Shown here one piece after another: positions 17,476-26,853 of a stretch of DNA of 64,000 nt. A program made the translations under genes and the position numbers. Numbering within the stretch: the stretch's first letter is position 1; each line of letters begins with the position of its first letter. Origin of the DNA: an uncultured Clostridia bacterium (GTDB lineage: Bacteria; Bacillota; Clostridia; TANB77; CAG-508); the NCBI GenBank assembly GCA_934167495.1, contig CAKPKP010000002.1:85272-149271 (forward strand). Direction: 5' to 3'. Below the pieces are notes generated by a model, which was given only the letters and a program-made list of their open reading frames with translations, made no database searches and had not been told where the DNA came from.

Positions 17476-19194
17476 CTATTTATTCTTTGTTATGGCTTCT
17501 ATCTCTTGAAATCTTTTTATTTTTGCAGTAGTTGTTTTAATCATCGGCTCATCAGTTATTATTATATTTTTTATATGTTTGTAGTTTGTTAGTGTTTTAT
17601 TTATTGCCTTTATATCTTCCCATATAATTTTTTCTAATTCTTCTTTAGTAATGTTTGGATATGTATCTTTAATATAATCTTTGTTATATACTATTTTAGC
17701 AGATAATACTAAATCGTCATCTTTTGGCATTCCAAATACCATACTTTCTTCAACATATGTAAGGTTATTTATTAACACTTCTAATTCTTCTGGATATACA
17801 TTTTTTCCATTCTTTAATACTATTACATTTTTCTTTCTTCCTGTTATAAACACATAACCGTCTTTATCTATGTATCCTAAATCTCCTGAATGAAACCAGC
17901 CATCTATTAGTGTTTCATTTGTTGCTTCTTCGTTTTCATAATATCCTGCCATTACATTTGGACCTTTTGCAATGACTTCTCCAATTCCTTTTTCGTTTGG
18001 ATTGTCTATTTTTACTTCTACATTACATACAGGGAATCCAACTGAACCATATCTTATTGATTTTGCGTTTTCTGCACATAGTACAGGTGACGTTTCTGTT
18101 AATCCATATCCTTGTACTGTTAATATACCAAAAGCATTAAAATCTTTTGCAACATTTTTATCTATTGCAGCTGCTCCACTTACTACAAATCTTAGATTTC
18201 CTCCCAAATTATTTAGCACATCTTTAAATATTTTTCTTCTTATATCAATGCCAAATTTTAATAAGAAATTACTGATTTTCATAGCAAATTTTACTTTTTT
18301 AGTTTTTCCTTGCTTTTCTATTTCTTGCATTATTTTTTTGTGCATTGCTTCTAATATTAATGGCACGCATACAAAAACTGATACTTTGTATTCTTTTAAA
18401 TTTTGTGCAATATGTCTTAAACCATCACAAAATACGTTTTTTGCCCCACAACTTAAAAAGAATGTTAAACCAGTAGAACCAAATGTATGATGGAATGGCA
18501 AAAATGCAATATTAACATCTGTATCATATATTTTTTCTGCTGATGTTAATGCATATATGTTTGATGCAATATTTTTATGTGATAACATAACAGCTTTAGC
18601 TAAAGATGTAGTTCCTGATGTAAATAATACTATACTTATTGCATTATTATCTATTTCAGCATTTAAATATTCATTATTTCCATTCAACATTTCTTGTTTT
18701 CCTAGTAATAATAATTCGTTCATTTTCTTAAATCTATTTTCTTCAACATTATCCATACAAATATATTCTTTAAGTTGTGTTTTGTTGTTTTTCATTATGT
18801 TTAAAATTATATCAGTATAACTTTCTTCAAATACTATAACGTCTGCTTTACTTCTAATTAAAGAAAGTTCTATTTCTTGTTCTGGTAATCCTTTATCTAA
18901 TGGTATTATTCTTCCAACTCCATCTAGAACTGCATAATATGTTAAAGCCCATTCATATCTATTTTTTGAAATTACTGCAACGTTTTTACCCTTAAAACCA
19001 AGTCTTAAAAATGCTGTTCCTAAGTAATTTATTTCATCTCCAAATTCTTTGTATGTTATATCTCTATACTTTACTTCTTTGTTTTCCTTATTTTTTATTG
19101 TGAATGCTATATTAGAAGGATATTTCGCTATAGAGTTATTTAAAATATCCCTAATATTTTCAAATTCAGTAGCATCATATAACTTATTTTTCAT
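17476..19194 (-). CDS. AMP-dependent acyl-CoA synthetase / ligase
   Basis: This ANL-superfamily enzyme activates a carboxylate, probably a fatty acid, with ATP to the acyl-AMP and then to a thioester. The ATP-binding motif V-L-F-T-S-G-T-T-S-L-A-K-A is near residue 195. The adenylate motif G-Y-G-L-T-E-T-S-P is near residue 370. The C-terminal domain carries G-W-F-H-S-G-D-L-G, G-R-K-K-N-V-I-V-L-K-N-G-K and a catalytic-type lysine in T-T-T-A-K-I-K-R. At 572 residues it is a typical long-chain acyl-CoA ligase. AGAGG precedes the ATG. It appears monocistronic, so the substrate is not revealed by its neighbours. Confidence 0.9.
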   Translation of the reverse strand: MKNKLYDATEFENIRDILNNSIAKYPSNIAFTIKNKENKEVKYRDITYKEFGDEINYLGTAFLRLGFKGKNVAVISKNRYEWALTYYAVLDGVGRIIPLDKGLPEQEIELSLIRSKADVIVFEESYTDIILNIMKNNKTQLKEYICMDNVEENRFKKMNELLLLGKQEMLNGNNEYLNAEIDNNAISIVLFTSGTTSLAKAVMLSHKNIASNIYALTSAEKIYDTDVNIAFLPFHHTFGSTGLTFFLSCGAKNVFCDGLRHIAQNLKEYKVSVFVCVPLILEAMHKKIMQEIEKQGKTKKVKFAMKISNFLLKFGIDIRRKIFKDVLNNLGGNLRFVVSGAAAIDKNVAKDFNAFGILTVQGYGLTETSPVLCAENAKSIRYGSVGFPVCNVEVKIDNPNEKGIGEVIAKGPNVMAGYYENEEATNETLIDGWFHSGDLGYIDKDGYVFITGRKKNVIVLKNGKNVYPEELEVLINNLTYVEESMVFGMPKDDDLVLSAKIVYNKDYIKDTYPNITKEELEKIIWEDIKAINKTLTNYKHIKNIIITDEPMIKTTTAKIKRFQEIEAITKNK

Positions 19195-19289
19195 ATAAAA
19201 CCTCTCTTTTTATTTATTGATTATGCTATTATTATATTTATTTTTCTTATTATAATCTATTAGTCTGAACAGTCAGTTTTATATTTTTT

Positions 19290-20039
19290 CTAATTATTAT
19301 TAAAACGGCTAAATAAATATTCTCTGCACTTTTCTTCTAATGAATCATTTAATTTTTCAAGTTCAATATTCTTATTATATTTTCTTTCTAATGCATGTTT
19401 TATTATATAATCTGCTATTTTAGGATTTTTTGAAAGTAATGGACCATGTAAATATGTACATATTACATTTGGTAGCATAAAACCTTCTTCACTACTTCCA
19501 AATTTATTCCCATTTCCTAACTCTACTATTCCAAATGTAGAACTTACATTTGATGTTTGTCCTCCATGATTTTCAAATCCTATAACTTTATATGGTTCAT
19601 TTTCAATATTTGCCTCTATTATTATGTTTCCTATACATCTTTTTGTTTTATCTTGTGATGCTTCTGTATAATAATCAAATATTTCAAGTCCTGGTATTAT
19701 TTCTCCGTTTGCATCTTTGTAATATTTTCCGAATAATTGATATCCACCGCAAATTAATAGAAAGAATACCCCTTCATCAACAGCTTTTTTTATACTATTT
19801 TTGTTTTCCATTAAATCAGACATTATTGCTTGTTGCTCATTATCTGCTCCTCCACCTAGGAAAACAAAATCATAATCTGAAAATTCTGGCTTTTCGTTTC
19901 CAATAGAATATCTATCTATTATACATTTTATCCCTCTTTGCTCTAATCTATATTTTAAAACTTTAATGTTTCCTATATCTCCATATAAATCCAATATATC
20001 TGGATATAAATATAATATTTTAAATTCCATATTACACAT
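19290..20039 (-). CDS. gatD: Lipid II isoglutaminyl synthase, glutaminase subunit GatD
   Basis: GatD supplies ammonia from glutamine so that MurT can amidate the D-glutamate of lipid II. It is a class I glutamine amidotransferase of CobQ type with nucleophile Cys97 in L-L-I-C-G-G-Y-Q and the catalytic His198 in Y-L-H-G-P. The N-terminal segment L-Y-L-Y-P-D-I-L-D-L-Y-G-D-x-G-N is diagnostic of the family. The gene overlaps the end of murT by 8 bases. The ATG at 20039 has GGA close upstream; a Met three codons on (20030) aligns better with family starts. Confidence 0.93.
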   Translation of the reverse strand: MCNMEFKILYLYPDILDLYGDIGNIKVLKYRLEQRGIKCIIDRYSIGNEKPEFSDYDFVFLGGGADNEQQAIMSDLMENKNSIKKAVDEGVFFLLICGGYQLFGKYYKDANGEIIPGLEIFDYYTEASQDKTKRCIGNIIIEANIENEPYKVIGFENHGGQTSNVSSTFGIVELGNGNKFGSSEEGFMLPNVICTYLHGPLLSKNPKIADYIIKHALERKYNKNIELEKLNDSLEEKCREYLFSRFNNN

Positions 20040-21378
20040 TACTTCCTTCTCTATGTTTTTTAAACTCTAATAATTTATTTCTAGTTTCTTGCACTGCTGT
20101 ATAATTTGTTATAATGTATTTTTTGCCTTGATTTTTAAATAAGCTTTCTATTGCATCTTCTATTTTTTCATATACTTCTATATTACTTTCATCAAATCCG
20201 CTATATTTAATTCTTATTGCCATATCATATGGCCTTGTCCCACTTACTACTACTCTTTTAACATTTTTCAAAGATTCAAAGTTTATATCCCATATCCATG
20301 ATACATCTCTTCCGTCTGGTTCATTATCGTTTAAAACTACCATTAATTCTTTTGGTTCTTCATCTTCATTTAACAATCTTATTAATACGTTTATACCTGT
20401 TGGATTTTTTCCTAAATTTAATTCACATGGTGAATTATTTATATCTATATGTTCAAGTCTTCCATTTCCTAAATCAAAATTTTTAATTGCCTTTACTATG
20501 TTTTCTGTTTTTATATCATATAATTTTCCTATTGAAATTACAGCTGCTGAATTATAAATATAGTAAATGCTGTTATGTTTTACTTCATATGATATATTGT
20601 TTTCTGTAAATGTTCTTGTATCTAAATCTACATCTTTTATTTTTACATATAATTCATTTTTTCCATATCCACAATTTTTACATTCAAATTTTCCAATATG
20701 TGAATATTGATAATATTCATATACTATTCTTTCTTTACATATTGGGCAGAATTTTCCTTCTCCTGCTTCGCATAATTCTTCTGTTGCATTTTTGTATTTA
20801 TCTACACTATAATAATATATATTTTTATTTTCTTTATTAGCTAAGCCTAATCTTGATACATTTGGATCATCATTATTTAAAATTACATTTCCAGCAAAAC
20901 TAGATAAGAATTTTGTGATTTTTTGTATTAGTGTTTCCATTTCTCCTGCTCTATCTAACTGGTCTCTAAAGAAGTCTAAAACAACTAAAGTATCTAATTT
21001 TATTTTACTAAAAACTATTGGAACATAATGTTCATCTACTTCTAATGTTATATAATCTGCCTTTACTTTTCCTGTTAATGTCGAATTTTGAATAAGTGTT
21101 GTTAGTATTCCTGTTGTCATGTTATTTCCATCTTTGTTGCTTACTACTCTTTTTCCGTCTGTTTCAAATAAAAAATTTATAAAATTATTTGTAGTTGTTT
21201 TTCCGTTTGTTCCTGTAACAGCTATAACTGGACAATTAATTTTTAGTCTTTCTAATATATTTTTATTCATTTTTAGTGCTATAATACCTGGATAATTTCC
21301 TGCCTTTTTTCCTAGAAGCTTAAGCATTACTGAAGCTATTTTTACTGTAATAATAGTTAAAATATCCCATATTTTCAT
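20032..21378 (-). CDS. murT: Lipid II isoglutaminyl synthase, Mur ligase subunit MurT
   Basis: MurT is the ATP-dependent, Mur-ligase-like subunit that converts D-isoglutamate to D-isoglutamine in lipid II together with GatD. The P-loop G-T-N-G-K-T-T-T is near residue 55. The family-specific zinc ribbon (C-P-I-C, then C-K-N-C) lies near residues 200-225. The C-terminal DUF1727-like domain has the N-P-T-G-I-N and N-D-x-x-x-D-G-R-D-V-S-W-I-W-D motifs. I chose the ATG at 21378 (M-K-I-W-D-I-L), which has AGAGG upstream, over an upstream in-frame start at 21423 without one. It forms a two-gene operon with gatD. Confidence 0.94.
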   Translation of the reverse strand: MKIWDILTIITVKIASVMLKLLGKKAGNYPGIIALKMNKNILERLKINCPVIAVTGTNGKTTTNNFINFLFETDGKRVVSNKDGNNMTTGILTTLIQNSTLTGKVKADYITLEVDEHYVPIVFSKIKLDTLVVLDFFRDQLDRAGEMETLIQKITKFLSSFAGNVILNNDDPNVSRLGLANKENKNIYYYSVDKYKNATEELCEAGEGKFCPICKERIVYEYYQYSHIGKFECKNCGYGKNELYVKIKDVDLDTRTFTENNISYEVKHNSIYYIYNSAAVISIGKLYDIKTENIVKAIKNFDLGNGRLEHIDINNSPCELNLGKNPTGINVLIRLLNEDEEPKELMVVLNDNEPDGRDVSWIWDINFESLKNVKRVVVSGTRPYDMAIRIKYSGFDESNIEVYEKIEDAIESLFKNQGKKYIITNYTAVQETRNKLLEFKKHREGSNV

Positions 21379-21464
21379 TTGTTTGCCTCTTTTCTCTCTA
21401 ATTTTTATACACACATTATACATTATTTTTAGAATGTTGTCTATTTTTATTCTTATAATGTAAA

Positions 21465-21500
21465 AAAAATCTTAGATACTTTTAAATACCTAAGATTTTT
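21465..21500 (-). terminator. Terminator of htpG
   Basis: Arms aaaaatcttag / ctaagattttt flank a 14-base loop just after the htpG stop. The minus strand continues with eight T. Confidence 0.88.
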
Positions 21501-21523
21501 ACTTTTTATTTAATTAATTATTT

Positions 21524-23410
21524 CTATTTTGAAATTAAGTTACATACTAAATTACTTATTTCTGTTGGATTTTCTATTGCTAATCCTTCTATTAATCTTG
21601 CTTGTGAGTATAATATTTTTGTATAATCTTTTAATTGTTCTTTATCTGTATTGTATAATTCTTTTAATTTTGCAACTATTGGATGGTCTTTATTTATTTC
21701 TAATACTGTTTGAGCTTTTACTTGTTCTTTGTTTCCATACTGACTGTTTATTGTTTTTTCCATTTCTATTGAAAGAGCTCCTTCACTTGTTAAACATACT
21801 GGATGATTTGATAATCTGCATGTAAATCTTACTTCTTGAACTTCGTTTGATATAGCTTCTTTCATAAATTTTAACATTTCTTTGTTATCATCATTTTCTT
21901 TTTTCAATGCTTCTTTTTCTTCTTCTGTTCCTATATCTATATTATCTGCACAAACATTTACAAATTTTTTATTGTTATATTGCATTATAACTTGTAATAC
22001 AAATTCATCTACAGATTCTGTTAAATATAAAATTTCATATCCTTTATCTTTTATTGCTTGAGCTTGTGGTAATCCTTTTATTTTATCTATAGTTTCACCA
22101 GAAGCATAATATATTGAATCTTGGTTTTCTAACATTCTTTCTGTATATTCTTTTAATGTTGTCATTTTTTCTGTTTTTGATGAATAAAACAATAATAAAT
22201 CTTGTAATTTTTCTTTGTTTATTCCATAATCTCCATATGTTCCATATTTTAGTTGAGTTCCATATATATTAAAGAATTTTTCATATTCTTCTCTATTTTC
22301 TGTTAGCATTTTTTCAAGTTCAGATTTTATTTTGTTTTCTATATTTTTTGCTATTACTCTTAATTGTCTATCATGTTGTAACATTTCTCTTGAAATGTTT
22401 AAAGATAAATCTGGACTATCAACTAATCCTTTTACAAATCCAAAATAATCTGGTAATAAATCTGCACATTTTTCCATTATTAATACGCCATTAGAATATA
22501 ATTGTAAACCTTTTTCATAATCTTTAGTATAATAATCAAATGGCAAATGTGCTGGAATGTAAAGAATTGCATTGTAACTATATTGTCCTTCTACTGATGT
22601 ATGAATTGTTTTTAATGGTGCTTCATAATCATTGAATTTATTCATATAAAAACTATCATATTCTTCTTTAGTTACTTTTGTTTTATTTTTCTTCCAAATT
22701 GGAATCATACTATTTAAAGTTTCTATTTCTTTTACTTTTTCATATTCGTTTTCAGTTCCTTCTTTTTTATGATTATGCTCTACTTCCATTTTTATTGGAT
22801 ATCTTATATAGTCTGAATATTTTTTTACTAATTCCTTAATATTATATTCATCTAAAAATTCACTATATTTTTCATCTTCTGTATCTTCTTTTATATGTAA
22901 TATTATTTTTGTTCCTACATCTAATTTATCGCATGGTTCAATAGTATAACCATCTGCTCCATTTGATTCCCATTTATGTGCTTTTTCTTCATTCATTGAT
23001 TTACTTTCAACAGTTACTTTATCACTTACCATAAATGCTGAATAAAAACCAACACCAAATTGTCCTATTATATCTATATTTTCCTTTTTCTCATTTTCTT
23101 GTTTAAATGCTAAAGAACCACTTTTAGCTATTGTTCCTAAGTTAGTTTCTAATTCGTTTTCTGTCATGCCACATCCATTATCTGAAATAATTAGATTTCT
23201 ATTTTCTTTATCTATTTCTATTTTTATAGCTAAATCTGAGTAATCTACTTTTACATTTTTGTCTGTTAATGAACGATAGTACAATTTATCGATTGCATCA
23301 CTACCATTTGAAATTAACTCCCTTAAAAATATTTCTTTATTTGTGTATATTGAATTTATCATTAAATCTAATAATCTTTTAGATTCTGCTTTAAACTCTT
23401 TCTTTTGCAT
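21524..23410 (-). CDS. htpG: Chaperone protein HtpG (Hsp90)
   Basis: This is a cytoplasmic ATP-dependent chaperone of the Hsp90 family. The N-terminal GHKL ATPase domain has L-R-E-L-I-S-N-G-S-D-A, D-N-G-C-G-M-T and G-Q-F-G-V-G-F-Y-S-A. The middle domain has L-Y-I-P-A-H-L-P-F-D and the conserved L-N-I-S-R-E-M-L-Q catalytic loop. The C-terminal dimer domain follows. About 628 residues is the normal length. I chose the ATG at 23410, which has GGAG at good spacing, over a GTG three codons earlier. Upstream there is a strong SigA promoter overlapped by a degenerate CIRCE, which suggests heat-shock control by HrcA. Confidence 0.96.
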   Translation of the reverse strand: MQKKEFKAESKRLLDLMINSIYTNKEIFLRELISNGSDAIDKLYYRSLTDKNVKVDYSDLAIKIEIDKENRNLIISDNGCGMTENELETNLGTIAKSGSLAFKQENEKKENIDIIGQFGVGFYSAFMVSDKVTVESKSMNEEKAHKWESNGADGYTIEPCDKLDVGTKIILHIKEDTEDEKYSEFLDEYNIKELVKKYSDYIRYPIKMEVEHNHKKEGTENEYEKVKEIETLNSMIPIWKKNKTKVTKEEYDSFYMNKFNDYEAPLKTIHTSVEGQYSYNAILYIPAHLPFDYYTKDYEKGLQLYSNGVLIMEKCADLLPDYFGFVKGLVDSPDLSLNISREMLQHDRQLRVIAKNIENKIKSELEKMLTENREEYEKFFNIYGTQLKYGTYGDYGINKEKLQDLLLFYSSKTEKMTTLKEYTERMLENQDSIYYASGETIDKIKGLPQAQAIKDKGYEILYLTESVDEFVLQVIMQYNNKKFVNVCADNIDIGTEEEKEALKKENDDNKEMLKFMKEAISNEVQEVRFTCRLSNHPVCLTSEGALSIEMEKTINSQYGNKEQVKAQTVLEINKDHPIVAKLKELYNTDKEQLKDYTKILYSQARLIEGLAIENPTEISNLVCNLISK

Positions 23411-23455
23411 TAAAACCACTCCTTTTATTTGATTAATTTTGTTTCATCTTGGATT

Positions 23456-23484
23456 ATTTTAGCACTTTGTTTTAGCAGTGTCAA
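23456..23484 (-). promoter_or_regulatory. SigA-type promoter of htpG
   Basis: On the minus strand TTGACA (23484-23479) and TAAAAT (23461-23456) are separated by exactly 17 bases, upstream of the htpG ribosome site. Confidence 0.8.
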
Positions 23485-23498
23485 TATAAGAGTGCTAG
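23472..23498 (-). promoter_or_regulatory. CIRCE-like HrcA operator overlapping the htpG promoter
   Basis: The minus strand reads CTAGCACTC, 9 bases, CACTGCTAA. The known CIRCE is TTAGCACTC-N9-GAGTGCTAA, so the left half matches 8 of 9 and the right half 7 of 9. Its position over the -35 box fits repression. Confidence 0.65.
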
Positions 23499-23577
23499 TT
23501 TTCATAAAAAATTCACATTGCCTATTCAAAAGATAACAAACCACAGGTAGCCCACGTGGATTACCCTTGAAGTTAAA

Positions 23578-23612
23578 AAAAGAAATATAGCTTTATAAAC
23601 TATATTTCTTTT
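23578..23612 (-). terminator. Terminator of the CDP-alcohol phosphatidyltransferase gene
   Basis: Thirteen-base perfect arms (aaaagaaatatag / ctatatttctttt) run into seven T on the minus strand. The zero-frame stop codon at 23611 lies inside the hairpin, whereas the stop reached after a +1 shift at 23641 lies clear of it. Confidence 0.88.
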
Positions 23613-23627
23613 AGGTGACTCTATGCT

Positions 23628-24240
23628 TTAAACTGATTTTCCGAATTTCATTCATGCTTAAATAATAATTTGTATCAAACAAAATAAACTTTAAGTCATG
23701 AGCATTATTTATTTTTTGATGCTTCTTTAAATTGTTATTCTTAGAAATTAGCATCCTCATATATCCTAATATTGTGAATATCTGTGCTATTATTGTGATT
23801 AGTATACTAATATAAACTAGTCCTATTTTTACTATATTAAAATAATTCATGTATCCAAATACTATCGTTATTGATAATAGCCACATTTTAAATTTTCCTA
23901 CTAAACTTGATTTTATATTTTTTCCTATTGCTACACCATATATACTTATAATTGCTATAAATATTTCTAAAATCAAAACTATTGAAAGCATTTTCATTCT
24001 GCTTACAAGTAATATCATTAATATTATACTTAAACCTTTATCTGCTATTGTGTCCATCATACTACCATACAATGTTTGTACATTAAACTTTCGTGCTAAA
24101 AATCCATCTATTGAATCTGTTAAAAATAAAATTATTATATTAATTAAAAAAGCTCTATTTGATATTTTTTGCTCTAATAATGGTAATATTAGTGTATATA
24201 AAAATCTAAATGTTGTTATTAAATTAACAAATATCTTCAT
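23628..24240 (-). CDS. CDP-alcohol phosphatidyltransferase (PgsA-like), possible +1 shift near its end
   Basis: This integral membrane enzyme makes phospholipid head groups from CDP-diacylglycerol, with glycerol-3-phosphate the likely acceptor. The signature D-S-I-D-G-F-L-A-R-K-F, followed by a G and two Asp in L-Y-G-S-M-M-D-T-I-A-D-K, is near residues 42-70, with several membrane helices around it. The C-terminal 40 residues are polar and unusual. An in-frame CGG sits at 23641-23643. If the ribosome skips its C, the protein ends four codons later (G-K-S-V, stop at 23628) instead of running to 23611 inside the terminator hairpin. In zero frame the product is 209 residues, with the shift 203. 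Confidence 0.8.
23641..23643 (-). other. In-frame CGG, candidate +1 shift site (phosphatidyltransferase)
   Basis: The context is ATT CGG A. Skipping the C gives GGA AAA TCA GTT TAA. Support is weaker than at the other sites because both frames give a plausible end. Confidence 0.4.
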
Positions 24241-24307
24241 ATTCTTTTCCTTTTTCTTTATTCTTCTTATATAATATATTCTTTTTTATTATATTGCAAT
24301 ATATATT

Positions 24308-24874
24308 TTAAAAATTTATTATATTTAAATGCTCTAATAATATTTTTATTCCTAATAATATTAATATTGTTCCGCCCAGAATCTCAGCTTTACTACCATA
24401 TTTATTGCCAAATCTATTTCCAATTTTAGTACCAATCATAGATAAAACAAAAGTAATAATTCCTATTAGAGCAACTGCTAAAACAATATTTACATTTAAA
24501 AATGCAAATGTTATTCCTATAGCTAAAGCATCTATGCTTGTTGCAATAGCAAGAACTATCATTGTTTTAAAACTTACATCATCATTTTCTGAATCTGAGC
24601 AATCATCAAAAGATTCCTTTATCATTTTTAATCCTAAAACACTCAAAAGTATGACTGCTATCCAATGATCAATGCTTGTTACAACTGATTCAAAACTTAT
24701 TCCAAGTAAATATCCTATAAGTGGCATTAAAGCTTGGAATCCTCCAAAATATAAAGCAATTATAAATGCTTTTTTCCAATTCATTTTATTCATAGATATT
24801 CCTTTGCATATAGATACTGCAAAAGCATCCATTGCTAAACCTATGCTAATTAAAATAATTTCAACTATTCCCAT
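24308..24874 (-). CDS. mntP: Manganese efflux pump MntP
   Basis: This small membrane exporter removes excess Mn2+ from the cytoplasm. It has six membrane helices and the two related halves of the MntP/YebN family, each with a conserved Asp: I-G-L-A-M-D-A-F-A-V-S-I near residue 12 and A-T-S-I-D-A-L-A-I-G-I near residue 110. The length of 188 residues is standard. It starts 34 bases after the histidine kinase stop and could be co-transcribed with it. I see no manganese riboswitch in the short gap. Confidence 0.93.
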   Translation of the reverse strand: MGIVEIILISIGLAMDAFAVSICKGISMNKMNWKKAFIIALYFGGFQALMPLIGYLLGISFESVVTSIDHWIAVILLSVLGLKMIKESFDDCSDSENDDVSFKTMIVLAIATSIDALAIGITFAFLNVNIVLAVALIGIITFVLSMIGTKIGNRFGNKYGSKAEILGGTILILLGIKILLEHLNIINF

Positions 24875-24908
24875 TTATACATTTCACCTATCTCATTTTA
24901 TTTAGTTT

Positions 24909-26123
24909 TCATTCAATATATTCTATTTTAAATGTAGTTCCTTTATTTAATTCAGAATCTACTTTAATAAATCCATTATTACTTTCTATTATTGATTTTG
25001 CCAAAGATAATCCTATACCTATACTATCGCTCGATGCATTTTTACATTTATAGAACCTCTTAAAAATATATGGTAATTCTTTACTATCTATCCCTTCACC
25101 ATAATCTTTAATAATTATTTCTGAATAAACTTTATTTTTTCCATATGTTATGTCTATTTTAGAATTTTCTTTTGAATGTTCTACACAATTTTTTAATATA
25201 TTTGTTAACGCTTCAACTTGCCACTTTTTGTCACATATTATTTTACTTTCAGGGTTTCCCTTCACATTAATTTGAATATTCTTTAAGTCGCATAATACCG
25301 ATACTTTTTTTACAGTTTCATCAACAATTTCTTTCAGTGAAACTTCACTTTTTATAAAATTTATAGAATTACTATCAAATTTAGATAATTTAAGCAATGT
25401 TTCTACTAAAAATCTAATATTAGTTATTTCTTTTTTTATCTCTTTAATAAAATCATTTCGTACACTCTCATCCATGTTATCATTCTCTAGAATATTGTCT
25501 AACATGATTATAATTGAAGTAAGTGGCGTTTTTAATTGATGTGATATATCTGATAAAGAATCTTTTAATTTTAGTTTATCATTTGCAGAATTCTCTGCCG
25601 CTTCTTTAAGCATTACTGTTGTTTTGTATATTTCATTTTTTAATATAGACAATTCATCTTCTGTATTATCTTCAATATCTAATGAGTAATTTTTTCTATT
25701 AATTTGCTCAATATAATTAGTAATTTCTTTCAACTTCTTGTCCTTATTATAATTATATTTCAAAAATATAGCTATTAATAAAGAAGCATAAAACATACCT
25801 ATTATAAAATTTAATATAATATACTTATTAAAATATTTATCATTTTTAAGTATTATTGAATCATTGTTTAAATCTATACCATATTCCTCTAGCACAGTTA
25901 AATCATCTGAATCTTCAACATTGATTATTTTTATTAGCTCATTCTTTTCTATGTTTGGATAATCTTTAGTTATTTTAACTACAATGCTATTTATTTTTGA
26001 ATTATAATTTAATGTATATGTTTTGTATTCATAATAATATAATAATGCATTTATTAAAGAAAAAACTATTACAATAACAATACTAATAATTAAAAATTTT
26101 TTTAATACTATCTTATTTTTCAT
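24909..26123 (-). CDS. Sensor histidine kinase
   Basis: This membrane sensor kinase has helices at about residues 8-28 and 100-120 with an external loop of about 70 residues. The dimerisation helix holds the phospho-acceptor His in L-S-D-I-S-H-Q-L-K-T-P. The ATP domain has N-I-L-K-N-C-V-E-H-S (N box), D-Y-G-E-G-I (G1) and G-I-G-L-S-L-A-K (G2). It overlaps the response regulator gene by 11 bases. Its partner operon upstream is an FtsX-type exporter, the usual layout for antimicrobial-peptide resistance systems, so an antibiotic or peptide signal is likely but not shown. Confidence 0.92.
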   Translation of the reverse strand: MKNKIVLKKFLIISIVIVIVFSLINALLYYYEYKTYTLNYNSKINSIVVKITKDYPNIEKNELIKIINVEDSDDLTVLEEYGIDLNNDSIILKNDKYFNKYIILNFIIGMFYASLLIAIFLKYNYNKDKKLKEITNYIEQINRKNYSLDIEDNTEDELSILKNEIYKTTVMLKEAAENSANDKLKLKDSLSDISHQLKTPLTSIIIMLDNILENDNMDESVRNDFIKEIKKEITNIRFLVETLLKLSKFDSNSINFIKSEVSLKEIVDETVKKVSVLCDLKNIQINVKGNPESKIICDKKWQVEALTNILKNCVEHSKENSKIDITYGKNKVYSEIIIKDYGEGIDSKELPYIFKRFYKCKNASSDSIGIGLSLAKSIIESNNGFIKVDSELNKGTTFKIEYIE

Positions 26124-26766
26124 CTATTCTATATCCTATTCCTTTAATAGTAATTATAATATCTGTTTTTATTTTTTCTCTTATTCTTTTTAAATAAACA
26201 GTTATAGTATTATCATTTACATCATTTCCTGTCCAATCCCAAATTCTTTCAATAATTTCATCTCTAGTAACTACTTTATTTAAATTTTGAAATAATAAAT
26301 GCAATATTTTTAATTCTAAAGATGTTAGTTCAATTTTTTCATCCATTCTATATACAACCATTTTGTTCATATCGAATGTTATGTTATCAACTTTTATAAG
26401 TGCATTTTTTTGACTATTTGCAAAAATTTTGTTTATTCTTGCAAATAATTCTTTTGTTCCAAAAGGCTTAGTTATATATTCTTGAGCACCAAGCTCTAAT
26501 CCTTTTACTATATCATCTTCATCATCTTTAGCAGTTAAAAATATAGTTGGAATTTCCAACTTTTTTATTACTTCTTTATATAAGTCAAATCCATTGCCAT
26601 CTGGAAGAGAAACATCTAAAATTACCAATTCTATATTTTCTTCCTTTAAAAATTTTTTTGCAATTTTCACATTAGTTGAATGAAAAACTTTATATTTTTT
26701 CTGCTCAAAAGAATATTTAAGTCCTTTTGCAATAGATTCATTATCTTCTACTAACAAAATTTGCAT
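26113..26766 (-). CDS. OmpR-family response regulator
   Basis: This DNA-binding partner of the kinase encoded just downstream has a receiver domain with acidic E-D near residue 7, phospho-acceptor Asp in V-I-L-D-V-S-L-P-D-G near residue 51, and Lys in Y-I-T-K-P-F-G. A winged-helix domain follows with L-T-S-L-E-L-K-I-L and the ending V-Y-L-K-R-I-R-E-K-I. The length is 217 residues. AGAGGAGAAG precedes the ATG. It follows a terminator after the exporter genes, so it probably has its own promoter, and it likely controls the exporter operon. Confidence 0.94.
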   Translation of the reverse strand: MQILLVEDNESIAKGLKYSFEQKKYKVFHSTNVKIAKKFLKEENIELVILDVSLPDGNGFDLYKEVIKKLEIPTIFLTAKDDEDDIVKGLELGAQEYITKPFGTKELFARINKIFANSQKNALIKVDNITFDMNKMVVYRMDEKIELTSLELKILHLLFQNLNKVVTRDEIIERIWDWTGNDVNDNTITVYLKRIREKIKTDIIITIKGIGYRIDEK

Positions 26767-26810
26767 TTTCTTCTCCTCTTGAAAAGATTTAGTATATATT
26801 ATACATTAAA

Positions 26811-26835
26811 ATAGGAGACTTTTCTAGTCCCCTAT
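26811..26835 (-). terminator. Terminator after the ABC exporter permease
   Basis: Ten-base arms (ataggagact / agtcccctat) with one G-T pair enclose a 5-base loop, followed on the minus strand by TTTTAATG. Confidence 0.8.
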
Positions 26836-26853
26836 ATAAATTATAGCTTCATA

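Noticed and set aside
24875..24908. Manganese riboswitch before mntP
   Set aside because: The gap to the upstream gene is only 34 bases and contains none of the yybP-ykoY core motifs.
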